Under the pieces are notes generated by a model. The model had not been told where the DNA came from, made no database searches, and was given only the letters and a program-made list of their open reading frames with translations. The position numbers and the translations under genes were made by a program. Shown piece after piece: positions 8,605-16,266 of a stretch of DNA of 32,308 nucleotides. Position 1 is the stretch's first letter. Every line of letters begins with the position of its first letter. This DNA is from an uncultured Oscillospiraceae bacterium. Lineage in GTDB: Bacteria; Bacillota; Clostridia; Oscillospirales; Oscillospiraceae. Location of the stretch: contig CANQSF010000025.1 in NCBI GenBank assembly GCA_947626345.1, positions 1 through 32,308 on the forward strand, given 5' to 3'.

Positions 8605-9044
8605 TTCCGCGCCCGGACCGACGGCGCGTTCCCAGCCGCTCTGCGCGCCTTGGCCAGCTTTTTCTCCAGGCGCTGCTTGGTGGTCTTTTCGATCAGCGCG
8701 CCGATCCCCTCCAACACCTGCTCGAAGAAAAAGTCGCCGTTTTTCGTCACCGTCAGCGGCCCGCACTTTTCAAAGATGCCCGCCGCCACGTTGCCGTTCA
8801 ACAGATAATCGAACTGGCCGCCGATGTCGTCCGCCAGGGCGTTCATCCGCTCCATCTGCTGCTCCTCGGTGCCCCCGTCCTCCAGGGTGACGCTATTGAA
8901 AAAATCCACCACCGCGCCGTACCGCTTGAAGATATTGGAGTCCGCCGGGTTGAACTCAAAGCTCCCCATCGCCCGGCCGTGCTCATCCTCCACCTCTACG
9001 GTGACGGCCCCGGTCTCCACCGTCAGCTTCATGGTCTCCGCCAT
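8601..9044 (-). CDS. phage tail assembly chaperone (first of pair)
   Basis: A 147-residue, acidic protein between major tail protein and Gp15. The start at 9044 follows ACAGGAGGGAGAG. Residues 1-35 contain a short beta region (MKLTVETGAVTVEVEDEHGR) followed by FEFNPADSNIFKRY and a helical domain with a basic C-terminus (QRLEKKLAKARRA). Position and size match gpG-like tail chaperones of A118-type phages. No slippery heptamer is visible at the junction with the next gene; coupling is by ATGA. Confidence 0.7.
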   Translation of the reverse strand: MAETMKLTVETGAVTVEVEDEHGRAMGSFEFNPADSNIFKRYGAVVDFFNSVTLEDGGTEEQQMERMNALADDIGGQFDYLLNGNVAAGIFEKCGPLTVTKNGDFFFEQVLEGIGALIEKTTKQRLEKKLAKARRAAGNAPSVRARK

Positions 9045-9104
9045 GTTCTCTCCCTCCTGTTCCAATGATCGCGGCCCCGGGTCGCCCCGGGGCCGTCTTC
9101 CGCC

Positions 9105-9620
9105 TCACGCCGGCATAGCGCCGGCGGTGAAGGTGGGGCTGCCGCCCTTCATGCTGGCGGCGGTCACATACCCCTCCTGGCTCGCTCCGTCCTCGCTGAC
9201 GGTGAAGGGGATGTTGAAGCCCTCGGTGGAGCCGCCGTAGCTCTGGGGCTTCACCATGACCTCCCGCAGCCACGCCTTGTGGTTCTCCGCCGCGGTGTCC
9301 TCCACGATCACCTCCAGCATCAGGCTCTTGCACTTGTCCCCCTTCAGCCGGTTCATGGCGATGTCCCGCAGCTTGGGATACAGCTTCTTGTCCGGGTCGG
9401 CATAGAACGGATCGGCGTCCATGCTGGCCTCAAAGCCGTTGTCCCTCGTCTTGGTCTGGCCCAGGATATTCTTGATCTGCTCGGTGTCGGAATTGAGCTC
9501 CACGCTCATCTCCTCGATGTCGTCGCCGATGATCTCGAACTCCGCCTCTGCCGCCTGGGCCAGCTTGGTGTTGAATTTGCTGTCCAGATAAGTGGCCAGC
9601 GCCTCGCGTTCCAGTTTCAT
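9105..9620 (-). CDS. phage major tail protein
   Basis: A 171-residue tube-forming protein. Its pattern, FEIIGDDIEEMSVELNSDTEQIKNILGQT followed by EASMDADPFYADPDKKLY and a C-terminal beta-rich part, is that of the clostridial/A118-like major tail proteins. It is expected to stack as hexamer rings around the tape measure. The start at 9620 follows TTTGGAGGGATC and makes an ATGA overlap with the upstream gene. A 60-nt gap follows, GC-rich (ggccccgggtcgccccggggcc) and able to form a hairpin; it may reduce transcription past this highly expressed gene, but it has no U-tract. Confidence 0.82.
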   Translation of the reverse strand: MKLEREALATYLDSKFNTKLAQAAEAEFEIIGDDIEEMSVELNSDTEQIKNILGQTKTRDNGFEASMDADPFYADPDKKLYPKLRDIAMNRLKGDKCKSLMLEVIVEDTAAENHKAWLREVMVKPQSYGGSTEGFNIPFTVSEDGASQEGYVTAASMKGGSPTFTAGAMPA

Positions 9621-10150
9621 GCTTGATCCCTCCAAATGATCGTTGTGTCAGCTTCTGTTTTGCTCCCTGCCTCGATGCGGACCGGATAGTCCGCCGTCAG
9701 CTCCATGATCCACGTCTCCGTCCGATCCGCTCTCTGCTCCGCCTGTCTGGGCGATCCCGCCCGCCGGATGGCGGAAAAGGGCTCCGCCCCCGCAGGGGCC
9801 GGGTATGCCGCCAGGCAGTGATCCCGGCCTCCCACGGTGACGGTCTGCCCCTCCAGCCACCGGCCGAGGGTCTCCAGCCATGCCGCCATGTCCAGTCTCT
9901 GCCGCTGACCGGCCCCGCCGGTGCGGCATACCGCCGTGAACGGCAGCCGGCACAGCCGCCTGATCCGTCCGGTGACGGACCGGCGCTCCTCCAGGATCAC
10001 CGGTCCGCCGTCGATCCGCAGGGCCAGGCCGTGCTCCGCTCCCGGATCGGTGAGGCGGAACCGCTCCCCCTCTCCCAGGCCCGGGAAGCGGTTCACCAGC
10101 GCCAGCACGGTCTCCGCCGCGCCGGAAAAGGTCTCCTCCATCTCCTTCAC
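9617..10150 (-). CDS. phage tail terminator / minor capsid-like protein
   Basis: A 177-residue protein between head-tail joining protein and major tail protein, the usual place of the tail terminator (tail completion) gene. The central region PVILEERRSVTGRIRRLCRLPFTAVCR and the C-terminal ELTADYPVRIE pattern are shared with A118-like minor capsid/tail completion proteins. The likely start is the GTG at 10150, which overlaps the previous stop codon (GTGA). An ATG at 10141 is a weaker alternative because its ribosome binding site would abut it. Confidence 0.68.
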   Translation of the reverse strand: MKEMEETFSGAAETVLALVNRFPGLGEGERFRLTDPGAEHGLALRIDGGPVILEERRSVTGRIRRLCRLPFTAVCRTGGAGQRQRLDMAAWLETLGRWLEGQTVTVGGRDHCLAAYPAPAGAEPFSAIRRAGSPRQAEQRADRTETWIMELTADYPVRIEAGSKTEADTTIIWRDQA

Positions 10151-10575
10151 CGTCCCGTCAGCTCAAAGTGCGGCAGCGCCTCGTACCGCGCCGCCGCCGT
10201 CAGGGCGAAGGCCCCGTCCCCGCTCCTGTCCATGTGGGCGTAAAAGCCCTCCGGCCAGTCCTTCTCCCCCACGGGGACGTCCTCCCGCTCTCCCAGCACC
10301 AGCACCGTTCCCGCCGGCCCCGGGTCGAAGGTCACGTACCTCTCCGGGTCGGCCGCCGCCTGCCACGCCTTGGGCGGCCGGTAGATCCGTCCGCCCACCG
10401 AGGGCCCCTCCGGGCCCGGGACGAAGGGGACCAGCACGGTCAGCTCGTCCTCCCGCCCCGTCCCGATGGCGGCGGGGCCGGCGCCCCGCCGGAGCCTGGC
10501 GTGCACCTGGCGCAGCACCGTGGGGTACCAGCTGTCCCCCAGCCGGTTGTACACCGTCACCGTATCGCCCGCCAC
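10147..10575 (-). CDS. phage head-tail joining / minor capsid protein
   Basis: A 142-residue protein that starts with GTG after GGAGGGGGCG. It begins with DTVTVYNRLGDSWYPTVLRQVHARL, the beta-strand pattern of head-tail stopper-like (minor capsid) proteins of A118-like phages. It lies between the connector and the tail terminator genes, in agreement with a stopper that seals the packaged head until the tail docks. No enzymatic motif is visible. Confidence 0.65.
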   Translation of the reverse strand: MAGDTVTVYNRLGDSWYPTVLRQVHARLRRGAGPAAIGTGREDELTVLVPFVPGPEGPSVGGRIYRPPKAWQAAADPERYVTFDPGPAGTVLVLGEREDVPVGEKDWPEGFYAHMDRSGDGAFALTAAARYEALPHFELTGR

Positions 10576-10578
10576 AGC

Positions 10579-11040
10579 TCACGCCCCCTCCGCGATGCAT
10601 CCGGGGTAGACGCCCATGTATAACAGCGGCACGCCGTTTTTGTCGCCGATCCCGGCCAGCAGCTCCTCCGCCGTCCGCCGGAGCATGGCGCCGCGCCCCT
10701 CGCCGGCGGCGGTACCGCCCGGCCGGGCGTACGTGACGCTCTCCGCCCCGGCGGTGATCCCCGTGATCACCCGGCCCGTCACCGTCCCGTCTTCGCGGTT
10801 TACATAATCCATCTCCTGCTCCGCTGTCCACAGCCGCCGCACCAGCGCGCAGCAGCACCGCTTCACGGCCTTGATCCCGTAGGCGTCCTCCGGCATGGCC
10901 GTCTCCAGCTTGCGCACGCCGTCGGCGCCGGTGGTGACGGCGTCCATGATCCGGCCTGCCTCCCAGGCCAGACGCTCGAACTCCGCCTCCGTCACCCCCT
11001 CGCCGTACAGCGCCCGGTAGTCCTCATAACCGGCGTACAT
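10579..11040 (-). CDS. phage head-tail connector (adaptor) protein
   Basis: A 153-residue mainly helical protein right after the major capsid gene. Its N-terminus (GYEDYRALYGEGVTEAEFERLAWEAGRIMDAVT) is the pattern of gp6/gp15-like adaptor proteins that bind the portal ring. The start is set by a TGATG overlap with the capsid stop codon; the longer open frame upstream is a shadow of the capsid gene. Confidence 0.78.
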   Translation of the reverse strand: MYAGYEDYRALYGEGVTEAEFERLAWEAGRIMDAVTTGADGVRKLETAMPEDAYGIKAVKRCCCALVRRLWTAEQEMDYVNREDGTVTGRVITGITAGAESVTYARPGGTAAGEGRGAMLRRTAEELLAGIGDKNGVPLLYMGVYPGCIAEGA

Positions 11041-11897
11041 CACGCCGCACCGATGGTGGCCACCACCACGCCGTCCAGCCGCTCGGCGAACAGCTCCATC
11101 CCGCACACCACCGTGTCGGCGGCGGTCATGGTGGTGTAGTCGGCCTCCTCATGGATGCCGATGTAGCCGGTGTCGTCAGCGGTGAAGTCGAACGCGCCGT
11201 TCAGATCGGCCCCGTTCACCGGGATGTAGTACAGCACCAGGTTGTCCGGCGCGGTGGCATAGATCTTGCCCTGGGGCACGCTGGCGTTGAGGATCACGGT
11301 GCCCAGGCCCATGAAGTTGGCCACGTAGCTCATGCCGAAGGCGGTCTGCATGCTGATGGGCGCGGTGGCCAGGTATCCCGCCACGTCCAGGGGGTTCATG
11401 AAGAACACGCAGCTGACGCCGTCGTCGTCAAACAGCACCTGCAGCTGGCCCCAGCTCTTGGCCAGCGCCTCCTGGAAGGTCTCGCCGGAGGCGGTGCCGG
11501 TGCCGGTGGCCAGGAAGGTGAAGAAGTCCTTGCGGATGCTCTTCTGCACGTCCCGGAGCATCTCGTCGGTGAGCATATCCACCGCCTGGTCGTAGCCCCG
11601 GTCGATGATGGCCTCGGCGGAGGCGGCCTTGCGCCACTTCTTCAGGGTGATCTCCTTGCAGGGGATGGCCTCGGTCTTGTACTTGGACAGGGGGATGGCG
11701 GCGCCCTCGGCCACCACGCCGCTGCCCAGCTCGCCGCTGGCCTTATAGGCCTTCAGCACCGTGCCCGCCTGCTTGGGCACCTTCCGGGTCACCCCCATGG
11801 CCTCCATCAGCTTGCCGATGGACCCGCCGAAGGTGGCGACGAAATCGATCTCTCTGGCCCGGGCCAGATCCTCTCTGGTGATGATGTTTTCTGCCAT
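11040..11897 (-). CDS. phage major capsid protein
   Basis: A 285-residue coat protein of probable HK97 fold. It begins with TREDLARAREIDFVATFGGSIGKLMEAMG, then a long helix region with DEMLRDVQKSIRKDFFTFLATG (spine helix) and the loops DVAGYLATAP...GMSYVANFMGLGTVILN, as in clostridial siphophage capsids made with a gp20-type scaffold. It has no N-terminal delta domain, consistent with the separate scaffold gene just upstream. An AAAGGAGAGG site precedes the ATG, 2 nt after the scaffold stop codon. Confidence 0.9.
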   Translation of the reverse strand: MAENIITREDLARAREIDFVATFGGSIGKLMEAMGVTRKVPKQAGTVLKAYKASGELGSGVVAEGAAIPLSKYKTEAIPCKEITLKKWRKAASAEAIIDRGYDQAVDMLTDEMLRDVQKSIRKDFFTFLATGTGTASGETFQEALAKSWGQLQVLFDDDGVSCVFFMNPLDVAGYLATAPISMQTAFGMSYVANFMGLGTVILNASVPQGKIYATAPDNLVLYYIPVNGADLNGAFDFTADDTGYIGIHEEADYTTMTAADTVVCGMELFAERLDGVVVATIGAA

Positions 11898-11898
11898 G

Positions 11899-12297
11899 TC
11901 AATCCTCTCCTTTGAATAGTCTCATATTTTCCGCGATCGCGGCCCGCCGCCGGGCCCGGTCGGGGATCTTGATGATCTGCTCCCTGGTGGGAGCCTGATC
12001 GGGGCTCATGGGCACGGTGAACCGCACCGGCGGCTCGTCGGTCCAAAAGGCCTCCAGGTCCTCCTGCCGGATGCTCTCCATCAGCTCCTCCAGTCCCCGG
12101 AGCTGGCCGTCCTCCAGCGGCAGCTCCGCCTCCATGACGCGCCGCTGGACCGAATCCCTGGCCGCCAGGGAGGAGAACACATATCCCTCCATAGCCGCCC
12201 GGACGGCCTCCCGCCGGACCTGGTCCTCCCACGCGTCCATCACGTACGCCGCCTGCTCCTCCGTCAGTCCCTGCCGCAGCAGCTCTTCCTGGGTCAT
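11899..12297 (-). CDS. phage capsid scaffold (GP20/DUF4355-like)
   Basis: A 132-residue, charged, helical protein that would direct capsid assembly and then leave the head. The C-terminal segment, IIKIPDRARRRAAIAENMRLF, is the capsid-binding tail typical of the GP20-type scaffolds. It is shorter than many family members (often 150-200 residues). The ATG makes an ATGA overlap with the portal stop codon; the longer upstream open frame is a shadow of the portal gene. Confidence 0.8.
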   Translation of the reverse strand: MTQEELLRQGLTEEQAAYVMDAWEDQVRREAVRAAMEGYVFSSLAARDSVQRRVMEAELPLEDGQLRGLEELMESIRQEDLEAFWTDEPPVRFTVPMSPDQAPTREQIIKIPDRARRRAAIAENMRLFKGED

Positions 12298-13622
12298 CGT
12301 TCCTCTCCTCCTTCTCCTGCCAAAGCCTTTGCCTCCTGCTGGGAATACCCCTCGAACCGGGTCAGATAGTACCAGAAGGGCGCCCGCCCGTCGGCCACGT
12401 ATCCGTACCACCGGGCCCGGTCCTCCTCCCGGTTATAGGTCACGTCCCCGAAGTCGAACACCGTCTCATAGGCCCCCGGCGGCGTGATATGCCCCGCCTG
12501 GGCGAAGGCGTCCAGGGCGTAGATCACCCCGGTCAGCGCATCCTCCAGCTTGTCCCGCAGATCCTTCACCAGCTGTACCGTCCGCCGGTCGTCCGCCTCC
12601 ACCTGGGTGGCGGTCACCAGACCGGACCGCTCGTTGAACACGAAGTAGCCGTTGGAGAACCCGCACTTATACCCGATCTGCCCCAGCAGGGCGTTGATCC
12701 CCGCCAGCCGCTCCTGGGTGTGCAGCGCCGGGTCGATCTCCCGGTAATACTCCTCCGGCCCGGCGCCGAACACCCGCCGCACGAACCGGGGCAGCTTCAT
12801 CTCCCGCCGTCGGCCCAGGGGCGCGCCGGTCTGCTCGGTGAGCCGCTCGTCCACCAGGGAGATGCGCTGGCTGTCATAGATCTCCCCGGCGTTGCGGCTG
12901 TAGGCCGCATCCAGATCCCGCAGCTCCCCCATGGCCCCGGCGAACAGGGGCAGCCCCAGGGGCGAGCCGGGCTCCACGTTGTTCCCCTCCGGGGTCCGGA
13001 ACACCCCGAACAGGGGCCGGCGCAGGCCCTGGATGCGGGTCTCCTCCGCCAGTCCCACCCAGGGCGTCGCCTCGATGGCCACCTCTCTGCCCCGGTCATA
13101 GGGGCTGCCGCCCACGGTGCACCGGTTGCTGACGGCGTACTGTCCGTCCGGCAGGAACCGGTGGTACTCCAGCCGGGTGTAATACCGCTCCCGCTCCCGG
13201 TCATAGGCCCGGTCCTGGAACACCGCCCCCGTTGCCCGGCCGCCCTCGGCGGCGGTGATGAGGAACCGGTCCGGCCCCACCAGATCCACGCCGTCCTCCC
13301 GGGCCTTGAAGATCACCGTGCCCCAGGCGCACCCCAGCTCCACCCAGTGGCGCAGCTGGTAGTACAGCCCGTCGATCTGCTCCTGCAGCCACCGGGCCCG
13401 CTCGCCGCCGCTAACGCCGATCCGCACCGCCAGGGTGGTCAGCCGCGCCGCCTCGGAGCAGACGGCCTTGGCGTAATTCACCGTGCCGATGCCCGCCTCC
13501 CGGTCCACCCAGTCCGGCGCGCCCCGATAGGCGTCGGCGCACCGGCGCAGCACTCTCTCCAGCCCGCTCCCCGGCCCGGCCTCCAGGCCGTAGAGCTCCC
13601 TGGCCCTCTCCTTCAGATCCAT
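12294..13622 (-). CDS. phage portal protein (SPP1 gp6-like)
   Basis: A 442-residue protein that would form the dodecameric DNA entry channel and motor dock. Recognisable parts are the N-terminal YRGAPDWVD...NYAKAVCSEAARL region, the HWVELGCAWGTVIFKA region, the LGLPLFAGAMGELRDLDAAYSRNAGEI clip/stem region, and GFSNGYFVFNERSGLVTATQVEADDRRTVQLVKDLRDKLEDAL, which is the long channel helix typical of SPP1/A118-type portals. It follows the large terminase gene by 18 nt. No MuF-type minor head gene lies between portal and scaffold, which is unusual for this phage type. Confidence 0.88.
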   Translation of the reverse strand: MDLKERARELYGLEAGPGSGLERVLRRCADAYRGAPDWVDREAGIGTVNYAKAVCSEAARLTTLAVRIGVSGGERARWLQEQIDGLYYQLRHWVELGCAWGTVIFKAREDGVDLVGPDRFLITAAEGGRATGAVFQDRAYDRERERYYTRLEYHRFLPDGQYAVSNRCTVGGSPYDRGREVAIEATPWVGLAEETRIQGLRRPLFGVFRTPEGNNVEPGSPLGLPLFAGAMGELRDLDAAYSRNAGEIYDSQRISLVDERLTEQTGAPLGRRREMKLPRFVRRVFGAGPEEYYREIDPALHTQERLAGINALLGQIGYKCGFSNGYFVFNERSGLVTATQVEADDRRTVQLVKDLRDKLEDALTGVIYALDAFAQAGHITPPGAYETVFDFGDVTYNREEDRARWYGYVADGRAPFWYYLTRFEGYSQQEAKALAGEGGEER

Positions 13623-13640
13623 GTCTTCTCGCTCCTCCTC

Positions 13641-14879
13641 TCAGGCCCCCCGGCCTCTTGCCATGATCGCCGGCTCCAGGGCGTACCGCAGCGCCGATAT
13701 GGCGTGGTCGTCCCTGTCCGGATAGCCGCTCACCAGCCGCCCGGCCCGGTCCTTCAGATACTCATAGCCGCTGATCTCCCGCCAGGCACAGGGGGTCCTG
13801 GCCCGGTCGATGACGATGGTGCGGCTCTGCAGCCACTTGAAACCGTACTCCACGCTCCCCGGCCCCTTGGCCGTGCCCCGGGCGGGCAGGCCCATCTCCC
13901 GCCAGTCCCGGATGCTCTTGGGCTCGGCGCTGTCGCACAAAATCGGGTAGTCATAATATCCTCTCTCCAGCGCCCACATCGCCGTTTCTCTATTACTTTT
14001 ATAGTTAACATAATATTCATCCAACAGGTATATCCGCTCTCTTGCGCTGTCGTGATACACCCGCAAAAACGCGAAGGGGTCCGGGTACCAGCCCCAGTCC
14101 ACCCCCTGATAGATCCGGTCGAAGGCGGCGATCTCCTCGTCGGTGATGGTCCGGCACAGGACGTTGCGGAACACATTGGCCCCGGTGCCCACCGCCTCCC
14201 CCAGATACTCGTGCCGCCAGGCGCGCTCATCCGCCGCGCGCAGCCGCTCCGCCTCGGCGAAGAAGGCCTCCCCCAGCCACGCCCGGGGCGCATCCAGGTA
14301 GCAGCTCTTGTGCCGCAGCCGGTCCGGCCGGTCCTCCGCCGCGTCGGCGTTGGCCCAGTGCTCCCGGCTGGCCGGCGGATTGTAGGTCTCGAAGTTCCAA
14401 AACCGCTCCCCGCCCCGCATGGTCCCCTGCAGGATGGCGCGGATCTCCTCCCGCCCGGCGAACTGATCCTTCTCCTCGAAGTGGGTGACGGCGATGTACC
14501 CGAAGGGGACCTTCACCGACCGCAGCTTCACCGGATCGTCCGCTCCCCGGAACAGGATCCTCTGTCCCGTGGGCCGGTACACCAGCTCCATGTCCGACAG
14601 CCTCACCGCCCACAGCCTCTCCATGCCCAGCTTTTCCAGCGCCCACCGGTACTGGGCGAACACGCTGTCCCGCAGCGTGGCCGCCACCTTGCGCAGCACC
14701 AGCGCGTGGGTGCCGGGATTCTGCGCCAGCAAAACCGGCACCAGCAGCGACACCGCCGAGCTCTTCAGGCTCCCCCGTCCGCCGCTGAGATCGTAGTGGG
14801 TGTGCCCGTGGCGGAACACGTCCCTGGCCAGGTCCTGAAAGTCCGGTCCCAGCAGCCCGCTCAATCTCACCTCGACCAT
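13641..14879 (-). CDS. phage terminase large subunit (PBSX/SPP1 type)
   Basis: A motor ATPase and nuclease of 412 residues from the chosen start. The N-terminal ATPase carries a Walker A-like GGRGSLKSS, a Walker B region ending in THFEEKD, and a coupling motif NPPAS. The C-terminal RNase H-like nuclease shows the acidic positions in GVDWGWYPDPFAF, CDSAEPKS and DRDDHAISALRYALE. All are intact. I chose the ATG at 14879: GGAGGAG lies 10 nt upstream and it begins 4 nt after the small subunit stop codon. An ATG at 14906 would overlap terS and lacks a site. The first gene pair of the late operon. Confidence 0.9.
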   Translation of the reverse strand: MVEVRLSGLLGPDFQDLARDVFRHGHTHYDLSGGRGSLKSSAVSLLVPVLLAQNPGTHALVLRKVAATLRDSVFAQYRWALEKLGMERLWAVRLSDMELVYRPTGQRILFRGADDPVKLRSVKVPFGYIAVTHFEEKDQFAGREEIRAILQGTMRGGERFWNFETYNPPASREHWANADAAEDRPDRLRHKSCYLDAPRAWLGEAFFAEAERLRAADERAWRHEYLGEAVGTGANVFRNVLCRTITDEEIAAFDRIYQGVDWGWYPDPFAFLRVYHDSARERIYLLDEYYVNYKSNRETAMWALERGYYDYPILCDSAEPKSIRDWREMGLPARGTAKGPGSVEYGFKWLQSRTIVIDRARTPCAWREISGYEYLKDRAGRLVSGYPDRDDHAISALRYALEPAIMARGRGA

Positions 14880-14883
14880 GCTC

Positions 14884-15243
14884 TCACCGCTCCTCCGGCC
14901 CGCCATCCACGATCACCGTTACCGGCTCGTAGCCGTCCTCCGTCTTCTCCCGGGGGTGCTCCTGCCACCGGTCCCCCCGGCGGTTGTTCAGCCAGTACAT
15001 CTGCGCCTTCAGATCGCCCCCCAGCGCCTTATCCAGCAGCGCGGCCTCCACCTGATAGTCCACCAGCTCTTTTCCCCGGCGCAGCGTCTGGCCGATCTGG
15101 GGATACTTTTTCTGCCACTTATAAAATGTGCGGATGGCGATGCCCATCCGCGCGGCGATCTGTTCTCTTGTCAGCCCATCCCTGGCCCAGCCTTCCAGCA
15201 GGGTCAGCCTATCCTCTTCCAACCAATTTTGTGCCCGTTCCAA
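14884..15243 (-). CDS. phage terminase small subunit
   Basis: A 119-residue DNA-binding protein that selects DNA for packaging. A helix-turn-helix lies at about 20-45 (GLTREQIAARMGIAIRTFYKWQKKYP), followed by the oligomerisation helices (LRRGKELVDYQVEAALLDKALG) and the LKAQMYWLNNRRGDRWQE motif that is common to A118/SPP1-like small terminases. The start is TTG, with only a G-rich stretch before it (GGGGGTGCGGGG), and the N-terminus is slightly shorter than in most relatives. The start lies only 13 nt after an intrinsic terminator, leaving no room for a promoter, so expression needs read-through or antitermination; it may also mark a deletion junction. Confidence 0.82.
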   Translation of the reverse strand: MERAQNWLEEDRLTLLEGWARDGLTREQIAARMGIAIRTFYKWQKKYPQIGQTLRRGKELVDYQVEAALLDKALGGDLKAQMYWLNNRRGDRWQEHPREKTEDGYEPVTVIVDGGPEER

Positions 15244-15256
15244 CCCCGCACCCCCA

Positions 15257-15289
15257 TAAAAAGGCCCCGGCGTTCGCCCGCCGGGGCCT
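15257..15289 (-). terminator. intrinsic terminator immediately upstream of the terminase genes
   Basis: An 11-bp GC-rich stem, aggccccggcg (15262-15272) with its complement (15279-15289) and a 6-nt loop, is followed on the minus strand by TTTTTA. It would end transcription of the anti-sigma gene, but it also stands between any upstream promoter and the phage operon. Confidence 0.85.
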
Positions 15290-15311
15290 CGCTGCTTTAT
15301 TCACTGTGCCT

Positions 15312-15366
15312 ATCATACACCCGCGAACGGGCAAAATCGCCTCATTATTTTATCATTTTCGGTATT
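15312..15366 (-). promoter_or_regulatory. AT-rich control region upstream of the terminase terminator (weak)
   Basis: Between the anti-sigma stop codon and the terminator is an AT-rich island in GC-rich DNA. On the minus strand it has a -10-like TATGAT (15312-15317) without a recognisable -35, and an 11-mer ttttcggtatt (15356-15366) identical to one in the middle operator of the repressor switch (24784-24794). A -10 without -35 would fit an activator-dependent late promoter, but the match is weak. Confidence 0.25.
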
Positions 15367-15411
15367 TTCCCCAGTCGCGCGCTGCGGGCGATGTGCGCCG
15401 CGCCTTCGCTG

Positions 15412-16266
15412 TCATGTCCCCTCCGGCGTCGGCGTCACCAGGCTCCAGTCCGGCTCCCCGCCGTCCTGCGCCGCCGGCTGCTCCAAAAGCTGGCCGTCAT
15501 AGGACCAGTACTCCTCGTGCCCATCCGGGAACAGCAGGTATACATACTCATCCGCGAAATCATAGGCCGCCACGCCGCCGCCGGCTTGCTTCATCGCCTG
15601 ATCCCACTCCCGGAAGGCCTGCGCATAGCCGGTATCCTCCCGGATGCCCTCCTCCGCCGTCCAGACCGTCCGCCCGTTGAAGCAGACCTCTCCCATATCG
15701 CCCTCTATGGGCACGAACCAGTAATCCGTCCGCTCGCTGCCCTTTGCGAAGCTCCATCCCAGCACGGGATGCTTGATCTCGATCTCCACGCGTGCGCCGT
15801 CGTCCGTCTCGAGAGAGCGGCACCTTGTGCTGGTCGAACTCCCATAGGCGCAGGACCAGAGCACGAAGGCCGTCCGGCCGTCCGGCGTATCCACATAACA
15901 GATGTCCTTCAATGCACATTCGTCCGCGCTCACCGGCACGGCGCACCACTGGTTCAGGGCCGTGATACCGCCCACGGCGGCGGCCGCCGCCAGCACCGCC
16001 GCCAGCACGATGGCGATGATCTTTTTCCGCTTCTGTCGCCCCATCATGGCCAGGAACCGTTTTTTTGTGGACGGCTCCGCCCCCTTCACCGGCAGCGCCT
16101 TTTCCATCTGCTCGTATTCCGCCCGGCAGAGCGCGCACTCCATCAGGTGCTCCCCCACCGCCGAGCGGGTCTCGGCGCTGACCACCCCGTCGTGGTACAG
16201 GGGCAGCAGGTCCCGCACCACATGGCAGGGCAGCTTCGTCTTGTTCTCATCCATCGTCTCCATCAT
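15412..16266 (-). CDS. anti-sigma factor with N-terminal zinc finger (zf-HC2)
   Basis: A 284-residue membrane protein expected to bind and hold the adjacent ECF sigma factor. The N-terminal cytoplasmic part has a zinc-finger anti-sigma pattern: Cys14 and His40-x3-Cys44-x2-Cys47 (HLMECALC). One membrane segment follows at about 80-102 after a basic KRKK stop signal, then an extracellular C-terminal domain (about 105-284) of unknown fold, Trp/Tyr-rich, that could sense a signal. The gene overlaps the sigma gene by 20 nt; a start at 16254 is also possible. It is likely cotranscribed with the sigma factor from the ECF promoter at 16800-16828. Confidence 0.85.
   Translation of the reverse strand: MMETMDENKTKLPCHVVRDLLPLYHDGVVSAETRSAVGEHLMECALCRAEYEQMEKALPVKGAEPSTKKRFLAMMGRQKRKKIIAIVLAAVLAAAAAVGGITALNQWCAVPVSADECALKDICYVDTPDGRTAFVLWSCAYGSSTSTRCRSLETDDGARVEIEIKHPVLGWSFAKGSERTDYWFVPIEGDMGEVCFNGRTVWTAEEGIREDTGYAQAFREWDQAMKQAGGGVAAYDFADEYVYLLFPDGHEEYWSYDGQLLEQPAAQDGGEPDWSLVTPTPEGT

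Noticed and set aside
8601..9044. Programmed frameshift between the two tail chaperone genes
   Set aside because: No slippery heptamer is visible near the junction; the second gene has its own ATG in an ATGA overlap.
1368..15243. Tailocin (phage tail-like bacteriocin)
   Set aside because: Terminase, portal, scaffold and capsid genes are present and look intact, so the particle should contain a head.
12489..15680. A 1063-codon plus-strand open frame
   Set aside because: It runs antisense to portal, TerL, TerS and the terminator. Its composition (Pro/Arg/His/Gly-rich) is that of a shadow frame in GC-rich DNA, and the opposite strand encodes recognisable proteins.
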